Of a stretch of DNA of 64,000 nt, positions 9,997 through 18,820 are shown one piece after another. The DNA lies in the NCBI RefSeq assembly GCF_014109825.1, contig NZ_CP059576.1, positions 1,700,001 to 1,764,000 of the forward strand. Direction: 5' to 3'. This DNA is from Legionella sp. PC997 (GTDB lineage Bacteria > Pseudomonadota > Gammaproteobacteria > Legionellales > Legionellaceae). The notes beneath the pieces are model-generated. The model was not told the DNA's origin and did not search any database. It saw nothing but the letters and a program-made list of their open reading frames with translations. Every line of letters starts with the position of its first letter. The stretch's first letter is position 1. The position numbers were made by a program, and so were the translations under genes.

Positions 9997-10287
9997 TCAC
10001 TTACTCTGGTCTATAACTTGGGGTACTAAATAAAGATCCTGTTCAAATTTTGGTGCTAGAATTTCTAGTTCCGAAAGACATGTTCCTTCAGTAACCACAT
10101 CAGTTCTTAAGCGTTGACTTAATTCAAGCGGGTGAAAAAGCGGTTCAACATCTTGAGTATTAACCGAGCCCAGCTGATCGACAAAATCCATTATTGCATT
10201 AATATCTTTAATGAGTTGTGGAGAGTGTTCTAAATCTAGATAGGCTAGTTGAGAAATCTTCTCTAAATCTTTTACCGAGATGGTCAT
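9997..10287 (-). CDS. gatC: Asp-tRNA(Asn)/Glu-tRNA(Gln) amidotransferase subunit C
   Basis: Small stabilising subunit that wraps around GatA, 96 residues. [20 protein letters not shown] at the N-terminus and [26 protein letters not shown] in the middle are typical GatC. First gene of the operon, with its upstream region at 10288-10410. Confidence 0.93.
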   Translation of the reverse strand: MTISVKDLEKISQLAYLDLEHSPQLIKDINAIMDFVDQLGSVNTQDVEPLFHPLELSQRLRTDVVTEGTCLSELEILAPKFEQDLYLVPQVIDQSK

Positions 10288-10410
10288 AAAAGCTACCTCA
10301 AAGTGTTAACATTTTTATTATACCGAGGATGTGATAACTAAAAAATATAAATTATAACTGAAGTATAAATATAAATAGATTCTATTGGAGCAATATTCCT
10401 CATATGGTAA

Positions 10411-11610
10411 TTATTTACTAGGAAAAATATTTTTGCATTGATCAAGGGACTCTTTTTTAGCGTGAGTTTTGACTTTAAAAAAATCACTCACTAAAGCTTT
10501 GACCAGTGGAGTAGGCGAGGTAGGTGATTTTACAAGAAACCCATGCCCCTTTATAGGAAGAATTCCATCTTTAACCGTTCTTAACTCGCGATCGTTGATC
10601 TGCATTGCTCCAAAATGAAACAATTCATTTTTGTTACCGACATAAACTGTATGATGATCTGCCGCATCGAAAAAACTCACCTCGGAAGCAATGCGAGTAA
10701 ATCCTTTGCTGGTTTTATTGGGCCCTAATTGTCCTTTTGTGTTTAAACCACAAGCAATTAATGATTTATCATGGGTCAGTATCAAACACCCTAACGTAGT
10801 GGCTTTGACTTGTATTGCTCTAACATCTGGCAATTTAGTCCAAGTATTAATAAATATATTTTCAGGGGTTAATTTCAATAATTCGGATTCATTATCTCCG
10901 CATACATAGACCTCTCCTTGTGTAGTTAAAAGAAGTGCATGATTATCAGCTACTGAAATTTGTGCAACCTCTAATTCAGGCGGAGGAATGGGAGTCCATT
11001 CAGGTAAAAAGGTTGTGGTGCATCCAAATTGATAACATTTTAATTGATTCCCCATTATTTGAGGTTTAGTGGATGCATCACTATAAATTAAAGCGCTTGT
11101 ATGATTTACAGTAAAAATATTTTTTACTGTTGATTGCACTTCTATTGGCATGGGTATGTTAAAACTTGAGGTATTAGAGTCAGGTTTTATTTGCTTTTCG
11201 TCATTTCTACCCATAGCAAAAACTTTACCCGATCTACTTAATAGCAGTGAGTGTGAGAATCCACATGAAATATGATTAATACGTTCATTAAGAGGAATTT
11301 CGGTTAATACAGAGGCTTGTTTTATTTCTAAACCAAGCCCAAGTTGTCCTCGTGAATTATCTCCTATAGCTAAAACACGTCCTCGACTTAAAAGAACCAG
11401 AGTGAAGTCTTGTCCACAACTTATTTCTTTTACGGTTAATTCATCGTTTAAGTAGTTTGAGGCCAAATCGTTAAAGGCTTTTGAAACATTTTTCAGTTTT
11501 AGTATTTCAACTAATGTGAGGTGATCAAGAATTTGAAATAAAATTTCCCTTGGAAGAGTCATGATGTCCATGTACTGCAATAGATTTACATTTAAACTAG
11601 GTATACCCAT
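10411..11610 (-). CDS. F-box and RCC1-repeat protein, candidate Dot/Icm effector
   Basis: 399 residues with a eukaryotic-like architecture. An F-box lies near residues 19-55 (LPREILFQILDHLTLVEILKL...VSKAFNDLA). RCC1-type blades follow (ISCGQDFTLVLLSRGRVLAIGDN near 63, ISCGFSHSLLLSRSGKVFAMGRN near 114, then further HALLLTTQGEVYVCGDN-like units). F-box proteins recruit SKP1-cullin-1 ubiquitin ligases, and RCC1 propellers bind GTPases or chromatin in eukaryotes. Together this suggests a host-directed ubiquitin ligase adaptor, as known for several Legionella effectors. GGAGT precedes the ATG. Second gene of an operon, 45 bases after the Cys-His-Asp protein gene. Translocation is inferred, not shown. 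Confidence 0.75.
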   Translation of the reverse strand: MGIPSLNVNLLQYMDIMTLPREILFQILDHLTLVEILKLKNVSKAFNDLASNYLNDELTVKEISCGQDFTLVLLSRGRVLAIGDNSRGQLGLGLEIKQASVLTEIPLNERINHISCGFSHSLLLSRSGKVFAMGRNDEKQIKPDSNTSSFNIPMPIEVQSTVKNIFTVNHTSALIYSDASTKPQIMGNQLKCYQFGCTTTFLPEWTPIPPPELEVAQISVADNHALLLTTQGEVYVCGDNESELLKLTPENIFINTWTKLPDVRAIQVKATTLGCLILTHDKSLIACGLNTKGQLGPNKTSKGFTRIASEVSFFDAADHHTVYVGNKNELFHFGAMQINDRELRTVKDGILPIKGHGFLVKSPTSPTPLVKALVSDFFKVKTHAKKESLDQCKNIFPSK

Positions 11611-11655
11611 AAAATTTACTCCAAATATTTTGTTACAGGTATGCCATATTCAAAG

Positions 11656-13284
11656 CTAAATTTTATAAGTTTTTTGGCTATCTGCAAAAAATGAATGTTC
11701 CTCATTTCCGTCTAAAAAATCAACAATTTTTTTCAAAAAATCCACGTCAATTGTATTGAGGGTCTCATTAGAGCTCATAACACCATGTTTTTTTAAATAA
11801 GAGGTCCAAAATCCTATGGATTTATCAAATGCAGGTAATAGAGAAGATAGGGATTGCTCACTTTTATTGAATGCAACACCTTTCCAGAGGAAGTTGTTGG
11901 TATTTCGCTCAATAGAGCGTGCAAACATTGATTGAGTCGCTACTTTCATTGCTATTTCAGGAGTAATCTCGTTTTGTTTTACTTGAGTAGTCAATAGATC
12001 AATTAAATCGAGTTTTAAATGGTTTTTTGAAGTAGTTTTTATAAATTCTTTTGCATAATCTAAAAATGTGACAGCTACTTGTTGTTTTCGATTCAGTTTT
12101 TCATTTTGATCTGTGTGCGAAGTGGAAAAGAAATTTCCTTTGGTAGAAGATGCTTTAGCCAGTTGCTGAATAAATGAAAGACTCGAAGTAGCGGTTTCTT
12201 CGGATTTGTTGACGTTGACTTGCTGCGAGTCATAACAACAAACCAAATTAGTTGTCATATCGGGGTATGGGTAATTACTCATTAAAAATGCACCATAACC
12301 TTGTTTGGTATAACCCATAACCACAGCCCAAAGATCAACAATGGTGCATTGAGATAAATCGGTTAAGTCATCAGAATTATGATCGAGAAGAAGATAGGTA
12401 TGAGAACCTAAATCGTTTTGATGACTTACCATCTTAATATGTGCTGGAGGTAATAATCCTTTTTCTATTGCAACTAATAAATGATCTGCTGCCAACTGAG
12501 CAAATGTATGACAAGCTCCCATACCCATATGTTTTACCATCTCGGCTGTTTTAGCAATGGAGCTTCGATCATAACTTACAAGGGCCCCTGCTAATCCAAT
12601 AACAGGTGGACCCTTTATGTTTTGTTTTGATTTTGCCAAAACAGATTCTCTTGCAGATGGTTCAATGCATTGATCAAATCGAGCTGCATCCAGGGAACCA
12701 TATTGGCTAATATTTAATTGCCATAATTGAGTAGTTAAGGGCGAAGAAATAAAAACGCTTGGGTTGTGTTGGCGGTTAATTGAAGGCAATTGACTAAAAG
12801 CTGGATCATTGATCACTATTTCCAGAACTTGTAATTCAAAAGAAGATAATTTTCTATTGTTATCGTTAATGTATTTTTGTGGATTGTTTAAAAATGCATT
12901 CAACTTTTCGTCAGTGTCTATTATTTTAAAAAAGTCAGGCATTGTGGATGAGAACGTAGAATATTCAAACGTTTCGCTTGAAATAATTTTTATTAATTCC
13001 ATTATTAAATTTTCAACGGTTCTATCTTTGTTTTTTAAAAGATTTAACAAATTGGTTTGGGATTCTTCGTATTCAAGACCTTCATAAACCTCTAAAACCA
13101 GTTCTTTTACTTTTTCTGAATCATATTCGCCCTTTACACAGCATCTTTTTTTTATTTTTTGAAGAATCGCCTCATTATAATCGCTTAACTCCTTCATTTT
13201 TACTGATAGAAATTCGGCTCTCAATTTAAGGATTTTTGAATTGGAGTTTTTTGTCACGGTGACCGTTTCAGATTTTGTTTTCAT
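11656..13284 (-). CDS. Uncharacterised protein with a predicted Cys-His-Asp hydrolase core, candidate effector
   Basis: 542 residues, no family recognised with certainty. The central part has the spacing of papain-like proteases and deamidases: GMGACHTFAQLAADHLL (Cys258), DLGSHTYLLLD (His295) and CTIVDLWA (Asp317). This matches the GNC...H...DPWA pattern of many bacterial effectors that cleave or deamidate host proteins. The N-terminal 150 residues are mainly helical and charged; the 200 residues after the core are also helical. No signal peptide or membrane segment. First gene of the operon with the F-box/RCC1 gene, behind PmrA-like repeats. Catalysis and translocation are inferences. Confidence 0.6.
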   Translation of the reverse strand: MKTKSETVTVTKNSNSKILKLRAEFLSVKMKELSDYNEAILQKIKKRCCVKGEYDSEKVKELVLEVYEGLEYEESQTNLLNLLKNKDRTVENLIMELIKIISSETFEYSTFSSTMPDFFKIIDTDEKLNAFLNNPQKYINDNNRKLSSFELQVLEIVINDPAFSQLPSINRQHNPSVFISSPLTTQLWQLNISQYGSLDAARFDQCIEPSARESVLAKSKQNIKGPPVIGLAGALVSYDRSSIAKTAEMVKHMGMGACHTFAQLAADHLLVAIEKGLLPPAHIKMVSHQNDLGSHTYLLLDHNSDDLTDLSQCTIVDLWAVVMGYTKQGYGAFLMSNYPYPDMTTNLVCCYDSQQVNVNKSEETATSSLSFIQQLAKASSTKGNFFSTSHTDQNEKLNRKQQVAVTFLDYAKEFIKTTSKNHLKLDLIDLLTTQVKQNEITPEIAMKVATQSMFARSIERNTNNFLWKGVAFNKSEQSLSSLLPAFDKSIGFWTSYLKKHGVMSSNETLNTIDVDFLKKIVDFLDGNEEHSFFADSQKTYKI

Positions 13285-13321
13285 GCTAAATTAGTCCAAG
13301 ATAAATAAGACTTCAGACTCC

Positions 13322-13376
13322 ACTATAAAGGGTATTTATTAAGGAAAAATTACTGATTTATTAAGGATTTATTAAC
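13322..13376 (-). promoter_or_regulatory. PmrA-like phased direct repeats plus -10 box of the effector operon
   Basis: Read on the minus strand, four consecutive 11-base units occur: GTTAATAAATC, CTTAATAAATC, AGTAATTTTTC and CTTAATAAATA (plus-strand 13333-13376). They are followed 5 bases later by TATAGT (13322-13327) as a -10 box, and the start codon is at 13284. Direct repeats in register with one helical turn that cover the -35 region are typical of OmpR/PmrA response-regulator activation. The units resemble the cTTAATatT half-site known for Legionella PmrA. Confidence 0.6.
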
Positions 13377-13540
13377 AAAAAAGGAAATTTCAATAGTTAC
13401 AATGACTTGCGCTAAAATGTACAAAGTGAAAAAAATATATTCAGCACCTTTTATTATTTCAAGGTTTGCCGTTTGAAGAAATCTATAAGAAAAAAACAGG
13501 GCTGTGTTGGATAATATGTGCCATTTTTAGGGGGTAAAAA

Positions 13541-13566
13541 AGAACCGAACCCAGAAAAAATCTGGG
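13541..13566 (-). terminator. Probable argR terminator
   Basis: CCCAGA (13550-13555) and TCTGGG (13561-13566) form a 6-bp stem with an A-rich loop 22 bases beyond the argR stop. On the minus strand a T-run follows about ten bases later (A-run at 13536-13541 on plus). Moderate terminator; the rest of the 303-base gap 13285-13587 holds the effector-operon promoter and AT-rich sequence. Confidence 0.45.
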
Positions 13567-13587
13567 AGGTTAAGGTTTCTAACTTAA

Positions 13588-14043
13588 TTACTTCTTTAAA
13601 TAAGGAAATTCATCATTTAAGAGTTGAACTACATTAAATAATTGCTCCTTACTTTTTACGATAAGAAGTACAGTATCATCGCCAGCAATTGTGCCTAAAA
13701 TACCTGAGTTTTGTGTGCCCTGAGGCGAGTAAGAGACAAATTTACGGTCAATAAAAAACGCGAGACTATTCGCATTACCAGGGTGGGTATGAAGTACAAT
13801 AAGTCCATAATCTGAAATTTGCATGTTCAATACCAAAGGTAGATTGGGCATACTGAAATCCACAACTTGGTACGTACCGCCAATTTTGGCAATTTTTAGT
13901 TTTTTTAATCTTCGCGATAGAGTGGCTTGGGGAATGGTATAACCTCGTTCTTTCAAGCTATTTTGTAAATCAACTTGTTCTGCAATGTTCTCTGTTTGCA
14001 CAATGTTTAATATATGCCCATCTAGAGCAGCATCTTGACTCAT
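13588..14043 (-). CDS. argR: Arginine repressor ArgR
   Basis: Arginine-responsive hexameric transcription regulator, 151 residues. The winged helix-turn-helix is N-terminal (GYTIPQATLSRRLKKLKIAK) and the C-terminal arginine-binding/oligomerisation domain includes HTHPGNANSLAFFIDRK and the conserved GTIAGDDTVLLIV. A strong GGAGG lies 6 bases before the ATG. It is divergent from the transporter/argGH operon, with ARG-box-like sites between them, so it probably controls both that operon and itself. Confidence 0.93.
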   Translation of the reverse strand: MSQDAALDGHILNIVQTENIAEQVDLQNSLKERGYTIPQATLSRRLKKLKIAKIGGTYQVVDFSMPNLPLVLNMQISDYGLIVLHTHPGNANSLAFFIDRKFVSYSPQGTQNSGILGTIAGDDTVLLIVKSKEQLFNVVQLLNDEFPYLKK

Positions 14044-14069
14044 GCCTACCTCCGCTTATTTTATGATTA

Positions 14070-14108
14070 AGTGAATACAAAACCACTTCAAATGAAATTA
14101 TATTCAAA
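14070..14108. promoter_or_regulatory. Tandem ARG boxes (ArgR operator)
   Basis: AATGAAATTATATTCAAA at 14091-14108 is a near-perfect 18-bp ARG box (consensus wnTGAATwwwwATTCAnw). A weaker 18-bp site containing TGAAT occupies 14070-14087, separated by the canonical 3 bp. Paired boxes are how the ArgR hexamer binds. The pair sits just upstream of the TTGACA of the forward promoter and 27 bases from the argR start. Confidence 0.65.
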
Positions 14109-14113
14109 ATATC

Positions 14114-14142
14114 TTGACAGGGCAAGGTGAGATTGTTAAATT
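14114..14142 (+). promoter_or_regulatory. Predicted promoter of the arginine transporter/argGH operon
   Basis: TTGACA at 14114-14119 is a perfect -35. A 17-base spacer leads to TAAATT at 14137-14142. It lies next to the ARG boxes and 34 bases before the binding-protein start. Confidence 0.5.
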
Positions 14143-14175
14143 TAATAAACGCATAAAAACTGGATGTATATTCAA

Positions 14176-14928
14176 ATGAAACATATTTTTTATATTTTTT
14201 TAGCAAGTCTAGCTCTGTTGGTTTCTCTTTGTTATGCAAAGGTGTCTAATGAAAACATTCAATATATTCATTTTGCTGTAGCGGCAGAATATCCACCATT
14301 TGAATATAATGATCATGGTGAAATCAAAGGTTTTGATGTAGACCTAGCGCGGTTAATTGCAAAAAAACTTGGAAAGGACGCATTTTTTGACACCATGCAG
14401 TTTAGCAGTATTTTACCGGCTTTAAGTTCGGGGCAAGTTGATGCAGCGATTTCTACGATTACCATTACCGAACAGAGAAAAAAGAATTTTGATTTTACTA
14501 ATCCCTATTATTTCGAAAGTATGGCGGCTGTTTTCCCTGAGGCTAAGCCCATTAACGATGTGACGCAATTAGCTGATAAAAAAATTGCGGTGCAACTCGG
14601 GAGTACGATGGAAATTTGGTTAAAAAAGAATATCCCAAATGTCAATCTTCTGGTTATGGATAATAATAATCAAACAATCGCTGCTCTAAAAGCCGGCCAT
14701 GTTGATTTAGTTCTAGTTGATGGCGTTCAAGGTGCAGTATTTAGTGAAAAAAATCCTGGGCTATCCTTTGCTGTGATTGCTAAATCCGCAGATGGTTATG
14801 GTTTGGCACTGAAAAAAGGTTCTAAGTTAACTCAAAAAATAAACCAGGTTTTACACGAATTGGAACAAAATGGTGAGTTATCAGCACTTAAGAAGAAGTG
14901 GCTGGAGGGCACAAAATGGAAGAGTTAA
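14176..14928 (+). CDS. Amino-acid ABC transporter periplasmic binding protein (probably arginine/citrulline)
   Basis: Family 3 solute-binding protein, 250 residues from the ATG at 14176. An alternative ATG at 14164 adds MYIQ. A cleavable signal peptide is visible (MKHIFYIFLASLALLVSLCYA). AAEYPPFEYNDHGEIKGFDVDLARLIAKKLG is the family signature. Placement downstream of ArgR boxes and upstream of argG/argH points to a basic or ureido amino acid as ligand. Its end overlaps the permease start. Confidence 0.85.
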   Translation: MKHIFYIFLASLALLVSLCYAKVSNENIQYIHFAVAAEYPPFEYNDHGEIKGFDVDLARLIAKKLGKDAFFDTMQFSSILPALSSGQVDAAISTITITEQRKKNFDFTNPYYFESMAAVFPEAKPINDVTQLADKKIAVQLGSTMEIWLKKNIPNVNLLVMDNNNQTIAALKAGHVDLVLVDGVQGAVFSEKNPGLSFAVIAKSADGYGLALKKGSKLTQKINQVLHELEQNGELSALKKKWLEGTKWKS

Positions 14929-15560
14929 AACAAAATGTACTTTACATAGGTGAAGGTACTTTAGTGACTTTGACATTATTACTTGGTGGTTTATTGATAG
15001 GGACTTTACTAGGAACTCTAATGGCCTTACTAAGATACCAAGGAATTATGAAGTCTATGATAAATGGATTTATTTCGGTGATGCGAGGAACCCCAGTAAT
15101 TTTGCAGCTTAGCTTCATATATTTTGCTGTCCCAGCCTTAATCGGGGTTAAAGCAAATATTTTAGTGGCAGGACTTTTAACTTTTGGATTGAATAGCTCA
15201 GCCTATATTGCAGAAATCCTAAGATCAGGAATAGAGCATCTGCCCAAAGGCCAGTTTGAAGCAGCAAAAACGTTACAAATTCCTAGTTTTTATTTGTGGA
15301 AAGATATTGTATTGCCACAAGTAATTAAAAATATTTTCCCTGCGTTTATTAATGAAATGATTGCATTACTGAAAGAAACTGCATTGATCGCGACCATAGG
15401 GGGAATGGATTTGATGCGCAGGGCACAATCGGTTGCAGCAGAACAGTTTACCTATTTTGTTCCTTTATGTATTGCAGGTTGTTTTTACTACGGCATGGTT
15501 CTCTTGATTGAGTACATGGGCAAAAAATTGGAACAAAGGAGGCTTTATGTTAGTAATTAA
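14916..15560 (+). CDS. Amino-acid ABC transporter permease (HisM/ArtQM type)
   Basis: Inner-membrane permease of polar amino acid transporters, 214 residues, about five membrane segments. The EAA loop is EAAKTLQIPSFYLWKDIVLPQ, and RGTPVILQLSFIYFAVP is typical of the HisMQ family. The ATG at 14916 overlaps the binding-protein stop. An upstream GTG in frame gives an unlikely extension. Only one permease gene is present, so a homodimer is expected. Confidence 0.88.
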   Translation: MEELKQNVLYIGEGTLVTLTLLLGGLLIGTLLGTLMALLRYQGIMKSMINGFISVMRGTPVILQLSFIYFAVPALIGVKANILVAGLLTFGLNSSAYIAEILRSGIEHLPKGQFEAAKTLQIPSFYLWKDIVLPQVIKNIFPAFINEMIALLKETALIATIGGMDLMRRAQSVAAEQFTYFVPLCIAGCFYYGMVLLIEYMGKKLEQRRLYVSN

Positions 15561-16206
15561 CCAAGCCAGTAAATACTTCGGCTCGCTATCGGTATTAAAT
15601 AATGTCAGCATAACGGTACAAGCCCATACGGTGCTGGGTTTAGCTGGACCATCGGGAGGCGGAAAATCGACGTTGTTGCGTTGCATACAACAACTCGAAA
15701 CATTAGATTCAGGCACGATTCAGGTAGTCGGTCACAGTGGTTTTATGTTTCAGGATTTTCAGCTTTTTCCACACATGACTGTGATGCAAAATTTGGTTTA
15801 TGCACCTCGTTTACAAAATAAAACAGTAAATTATGAAGAGCAAGCACAAACTTTACTGCTAAGTTTAGGAATTAGTGATAAAGCATCTGCTTATCCTCAT
15901 CAGTTATCTGGTGGACAAAAACAACGCGTCGCTTTAGCGCGAAGTTTAATGATGAAACCAAATTTATTACTGTGTGATGAGCCTACGTCAGGCCTTGATC
16001 TGGCAACAATTGATGAAGTGATTAGTTTATTAAATTCAGTTAAATCTTTAGGCGTTACAATGGTTATTGCGTCCCATGATCTAGATTTTCTCAGTAGAGT
16101 GTCAGATCGCTTGGTTGTTCTCAAAGGGGGCCAGTTAGTCGCAGACGTGATACCTAAGGAATTAGCGGAACCCATTTTACATTTAAAACAATACTATCAG
16201 GAGTAA
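15547..16206 (+). CDS. Amino-acid ABC transporter ATP-binding protein
   Basis: ATPase of the same importer, 219 residues. Walker A GPSGGGKSTLL, Q-loop FMFQDFQLFPHMTV, signature LSGGQKQRVALARSL, Walker B LLLCDEPTSGLD and the switch histidine (IASHD) are all present. The ATG at 15547 follows an AGGAGG site and overlaps the permease end by 14 bases. argG starts 3 bases after its stop, so transporter and argGH form one operon. Confidence 0.92.
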   Translation: MLVINQASKYFGSLSVLNNVSITVQAHTVLGLAGPSGGGKSTLLRCIQQLETLDSGTIQVVGHSGFMFQDFQLFPHMTVMQNLVYAPRLQNKTVNYEEQAQTLLLSLGISDKASAYPHQLSGGQKQRVALARSLMMKPNLLLCDEPTSGLDLATIDEVISLLNSVKSLGVTMVIASHDLDFLSRVSDRLVVLKGGQLVADVIPKELAEPILHLKQYYQE

Positions 16207-16209
16207 CCC

Positions 16210-17421
16210 ATGACTGAATCGATTAAAAAAATTGTGCTAGCCTATTCCGGTGGCCTGGATACTTCAGTAATGATTCCATGGCTTAAAGAGCATTACCAGC
16301 ACGCAGAAATCGTCGCCATGGTGTGTGATTTAGGACAAGATGAGGATTTGGAGGCCATTAAAGAAAAAGCATTAAAAAGTGGTGCCTCAAAAGCATATGT
16401 GATGAATGTTCAAGATGAATTTGTTGATGATTATTTATGGCGATTAGTCAAATCCGGAGCGCTTTATGAAAATCAATATGTTTTAGGTACTATTTCGCGA
16501 CCTTTAATCGCTAAAAAATTGGTAGAAATTGCCATACTGGAAGAGGCTGATGCTATTGCTCATGGAGCTACCGGAAAAGGTAATGATCAGGTTCGTTTTG
16601 AATACACAATAAAAGCTTTAGCGCCTGAACTTAAAATTATCGCACCCTGGAGATCCTGGAAAATTAAGTCCAGACAAGAGGCAATTGAATATGCGAAATT
16701 GCATGGAATCGAAGTACCAGTGACACCTAAATCACCTTATTCTCGAGATCATAATCTTTGGTATATTTCACATGAAGGAGGGGTTTTAGAAGATCCAACA
16801 CAACCGCAACCCGATGATTTATTGCTGATGACTACCTCCTTGGAACACTCGCCGAACCATTCAGAATTAGTGAGTATTGAACTTGAGAAGGGTGCTCCTG
16901 TTGGGCTGAATGCAAAAAAAATGAGTTCAGTAGAGTTACTGAAAGAACTCAATAAGATAGCTGGCTCTCATGGAATTGGCGTGGCTGATATTGTTGAAAA
17001 CCGATTAGTGGGAATGAAAATTAGAGGTGTATATGAAGCTCCTGCTGCTGCAGTGCTTTATAAAACACATCAGATGCTTGAAAGTTTATGCCTTGATCGA
17101 GCAACTTTGCATCTAAAACAGTCCTTACAACAAACATATGCCAACCTTGTATATGAGGGTCGATGGTTTTCTCAAGCAAAGAATGCATTGGATGCTTTGA
17201 TTGATGTGACCCAAGAGCATATGACTGGAACTGTCACAGTTCAGTTATATAAAGGGAACATAATCCCTCATGGAATGCATTCGCCATTCAGTTTACATGA
17301 TCCTGCTTTGGCTACCTTTGAAGAAGATGGAGTTTATAATCAAAAGGATGCTGAAGGATTTATCAATTTATTTTCATTATCAGCACAAGTTTATGGCAAG
17401 GTACATAAAGGAGAGAAATAA
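16210..17421 (+). CDS. argG: Argininosuccinate synthase
   Basis: ATP-dependent ligation of citrulline and aspartate to argininosuccinate, cytosolic. 403 residues. The PP-loop [15 protein letters not shown] is at residues 10-24, and [13 protein letters not shown] and [17 protein letters not shown] are family signatures. It is in one operon with the transporter and argH. No earlier arginine-pathway genes (argA-F) are in the window, so citrulline uptake is a plausible source of substrate. Confidence 0.96.
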   Translation: MTESIKKIVLAYSGGLDTSVMIPWLKEHYQHAEIVAMVCDLGQDEDLEAIKEKALKSGASKAYVMNVQDEFVDDYLWRLVKSGALYENQYVLGTISRPLIAKKLVEIAILEEADAIAHGATGKGNDQVRFEYTIKALAPELKIIAPWRSWKIKSRQEAIEYAKLHGIEVPVTPKSPYSRDHNLWYISHEGGVLEDPTQPQPDDLLLMTTSLEHSPNHSELVSIELEKGAPVGLNAKKMSSVELLKELNKIAGSHGIGVADIVENRLVGMKIRGVYEAPAAAVLYKTHQMLESLCLDRATLHLKQSLQQTYANLVYEGRWFSQAKNALDALIDVTQEHMTGTVTVQLYKGNIIPHGMHSPFSLHDPALATFEEDGVYNQKDAEGFINLFSLSAQVYGKVHKGEK

Positions 17422-18659
17422 TGGCGCATAAAACCTGGGGAGGGCGGTTTAAAAAAGAACTCGACCCTAGAGTCATGCATTTTAATGCTTCTTTGGCTTT
17501 TGATCGAGTACTCTATACCCATGATATAGTGGGCAGTCAAGCACATGCAAAAATGCTTGCTCGGCAAGGGCTGATTTCTGAGAGTGAAGCGAATTTGATT
17601 TGTAAAGGATTAGAAGAACTAAACTTAGAAATCGAACAAGGTGTCCATGAGTTTGATGCGTCTTGTGAAGATATTCATATGTTTGTGGAACAATTATTGA
17701 TTGCTAAAATTGGTGAAGTCGGTAAAAAACTGCATACAGGACGCAGTCGTAATGATCAAGTTGCCCTGGACTTAAGATTATATTCCCGTGATGCTGGTTT
17801 GCATATTAATACACTTTTACACAATTTAAATCAGCTATTAGAAAAGCTGTCTAAACTTCATGCCGATGATAAAATTCCAGGGTACACTCATTTGCAACAA
17901 GCTCAACCAATTTATTTAGGGCAATTTTTTGGTGCTTATTTAGCAATGTTCCAGCGTGACTTAGAACGGTTGTATGATTGGCAAGTGCGAATGAATCGTT
18001 CTCCTTTGGGTGCCGGGGCATTAGCAGGAAGTGCCTTGCCATTGGATCGTAAGTGGGTGGCAGAAACTCTCGGTTTTACTGGAGTAATTGAAAATACTCT
18101 TGACGCAGTAAGTGATCGCGATTTTATCATTGAATTTTGTGCTGCCGCATCAATCATTATGATGCATTTATCACGTTTAGCTGAGGATTTAATTCTTTGG
18201 GCTACCCAGGAGTTTGGTTTTATTACTCTCGATGATTCTTTTGCAACAGGTTCATCTTTGATGCCTAATAAGAAAAATCCTGATGTTTTGGAGTTAATTA
18301 GAGGTAAGAGCGGTCGCGTTTTTGGACATTTAATGGGGATTCTAACAGTAATGAAAGCGCTACCCCTTGCTTACAACAAAGACATGCAAGAAGACAAAGA
18401 ATGCTTATTTGATACCGTAAATACATTGACTGTTTGTTTGGAAATTATCACTCCTTTTTTGGAGAGCGTGCAATTCAATACAAAGGTAATGGAACAAAAA
18501 GCCAATGGGGGTTATTTGAACGCTACTGCAATATTGGAATCTTTGGTATTGCAAGGAATGCCTTTTAGGGATGCGCATCATCAGGTTGGTTTATGGGTGC
18601 AGGCCGCCATTGATCAAGATTGTCCTCTTGATGAGATTATGAAAAGAAAACATGAATAA
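17421..18659 (+). CDS. argH: Argininosuccinate lyase
   Basis: Splits argininosuccinate into arginine and fumarate. 412 residues, with the fumarase/aspartase signature [23 protein letters not shown] (catalytic Ser in the flexible loop) and [16 protein letters not shown]. It is somewhat shorter than E. coli ArgH (457), the difference lying at the C-terminus. Its ATG shares a base with the argG stop. Completes citrulline-to-arginine conversion. Confidence 0.94.
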   Translation: MAHKTWGGRFKKELDPRVMHFNASLAFDRVLYTHDIVGSQAHAKMLARQGLISESEANLICKGLEELNLEIEQGVHEFDASCEDIHMFVEQLLIAKIGEVGKKLHTGRSRNDQVALDLRLYSRDAGLHINTLLHNLNQLLEKLSKLHADDKIPGYTHLQQAQPIYLGQFFGAYLAMFQRDLERLYDWQVRMNRSPLGAGALAGSALPLDRKWVAETLGFTGVIENTLDAVSDRDFIIEFCAAASIIMMHLSRLAEDLILWATQEFGFITLDDSFATGSSLMPNKKNPDVLELIRGKSGRVFGHLMGILTVMKALPLAYNKDMQEDKECLFDTVNTLTVCLEIITPFLESVQFNTKVMEQKANGGYLNATAILESLVLQGMPFRDAHHQVGLWVQAAIDQDCPLDEIMKRKHE

Positions 18660-18684
18660 TTTTGCCTTGGTGGCAGCGAAGCGT

Positions 18685-18723
18685 CCCGGGAGCTATGGCC
18701 CATTATTCCCGGGTTCCACTTCC
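18685..18723. repeat. Intergenic CCCGGG hairpin with recurring motif
   Basis: CCCGGGA (18685-18691) pairs with TCCCGGG (18707-18713) over a 15-base loop between argH and the anthranilate synthase gene. TTCCCGGGTTCCACTTCC (18706-18723) is nearly the reverse complement of the motif at 4636-4651. No T-run. Confidence 0.45.
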
Positions 18724-18820
18724 TTCATCCTATTGCAACCAGAGAAACGAGATTCTTGCAGAACACCATTTTTAAAGTAGAATGGAGGACATCTTAATTA
18801 TTCTATTGAGTTTGTTATTC

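Noticed and set aside
14164-14175. Third ARG-box-like sequence (ATGTATATTCAAA) overlapping the binding-protein start
   Set aside because: Only one half-site resembles the consensus, and it overlaps the start codons, so I do not count it as an operator.
18652-18780. 42-codon frame from an ATG overlapping the argH stop to one base before ATG 18782
   Set aside because: It covers the CCCGGG hairpin, has no ribosome site and no recognisable product. Its neat fit between the genes could be chance; a Trp leader peptide is not supported because the TGGTGG is out of frame.
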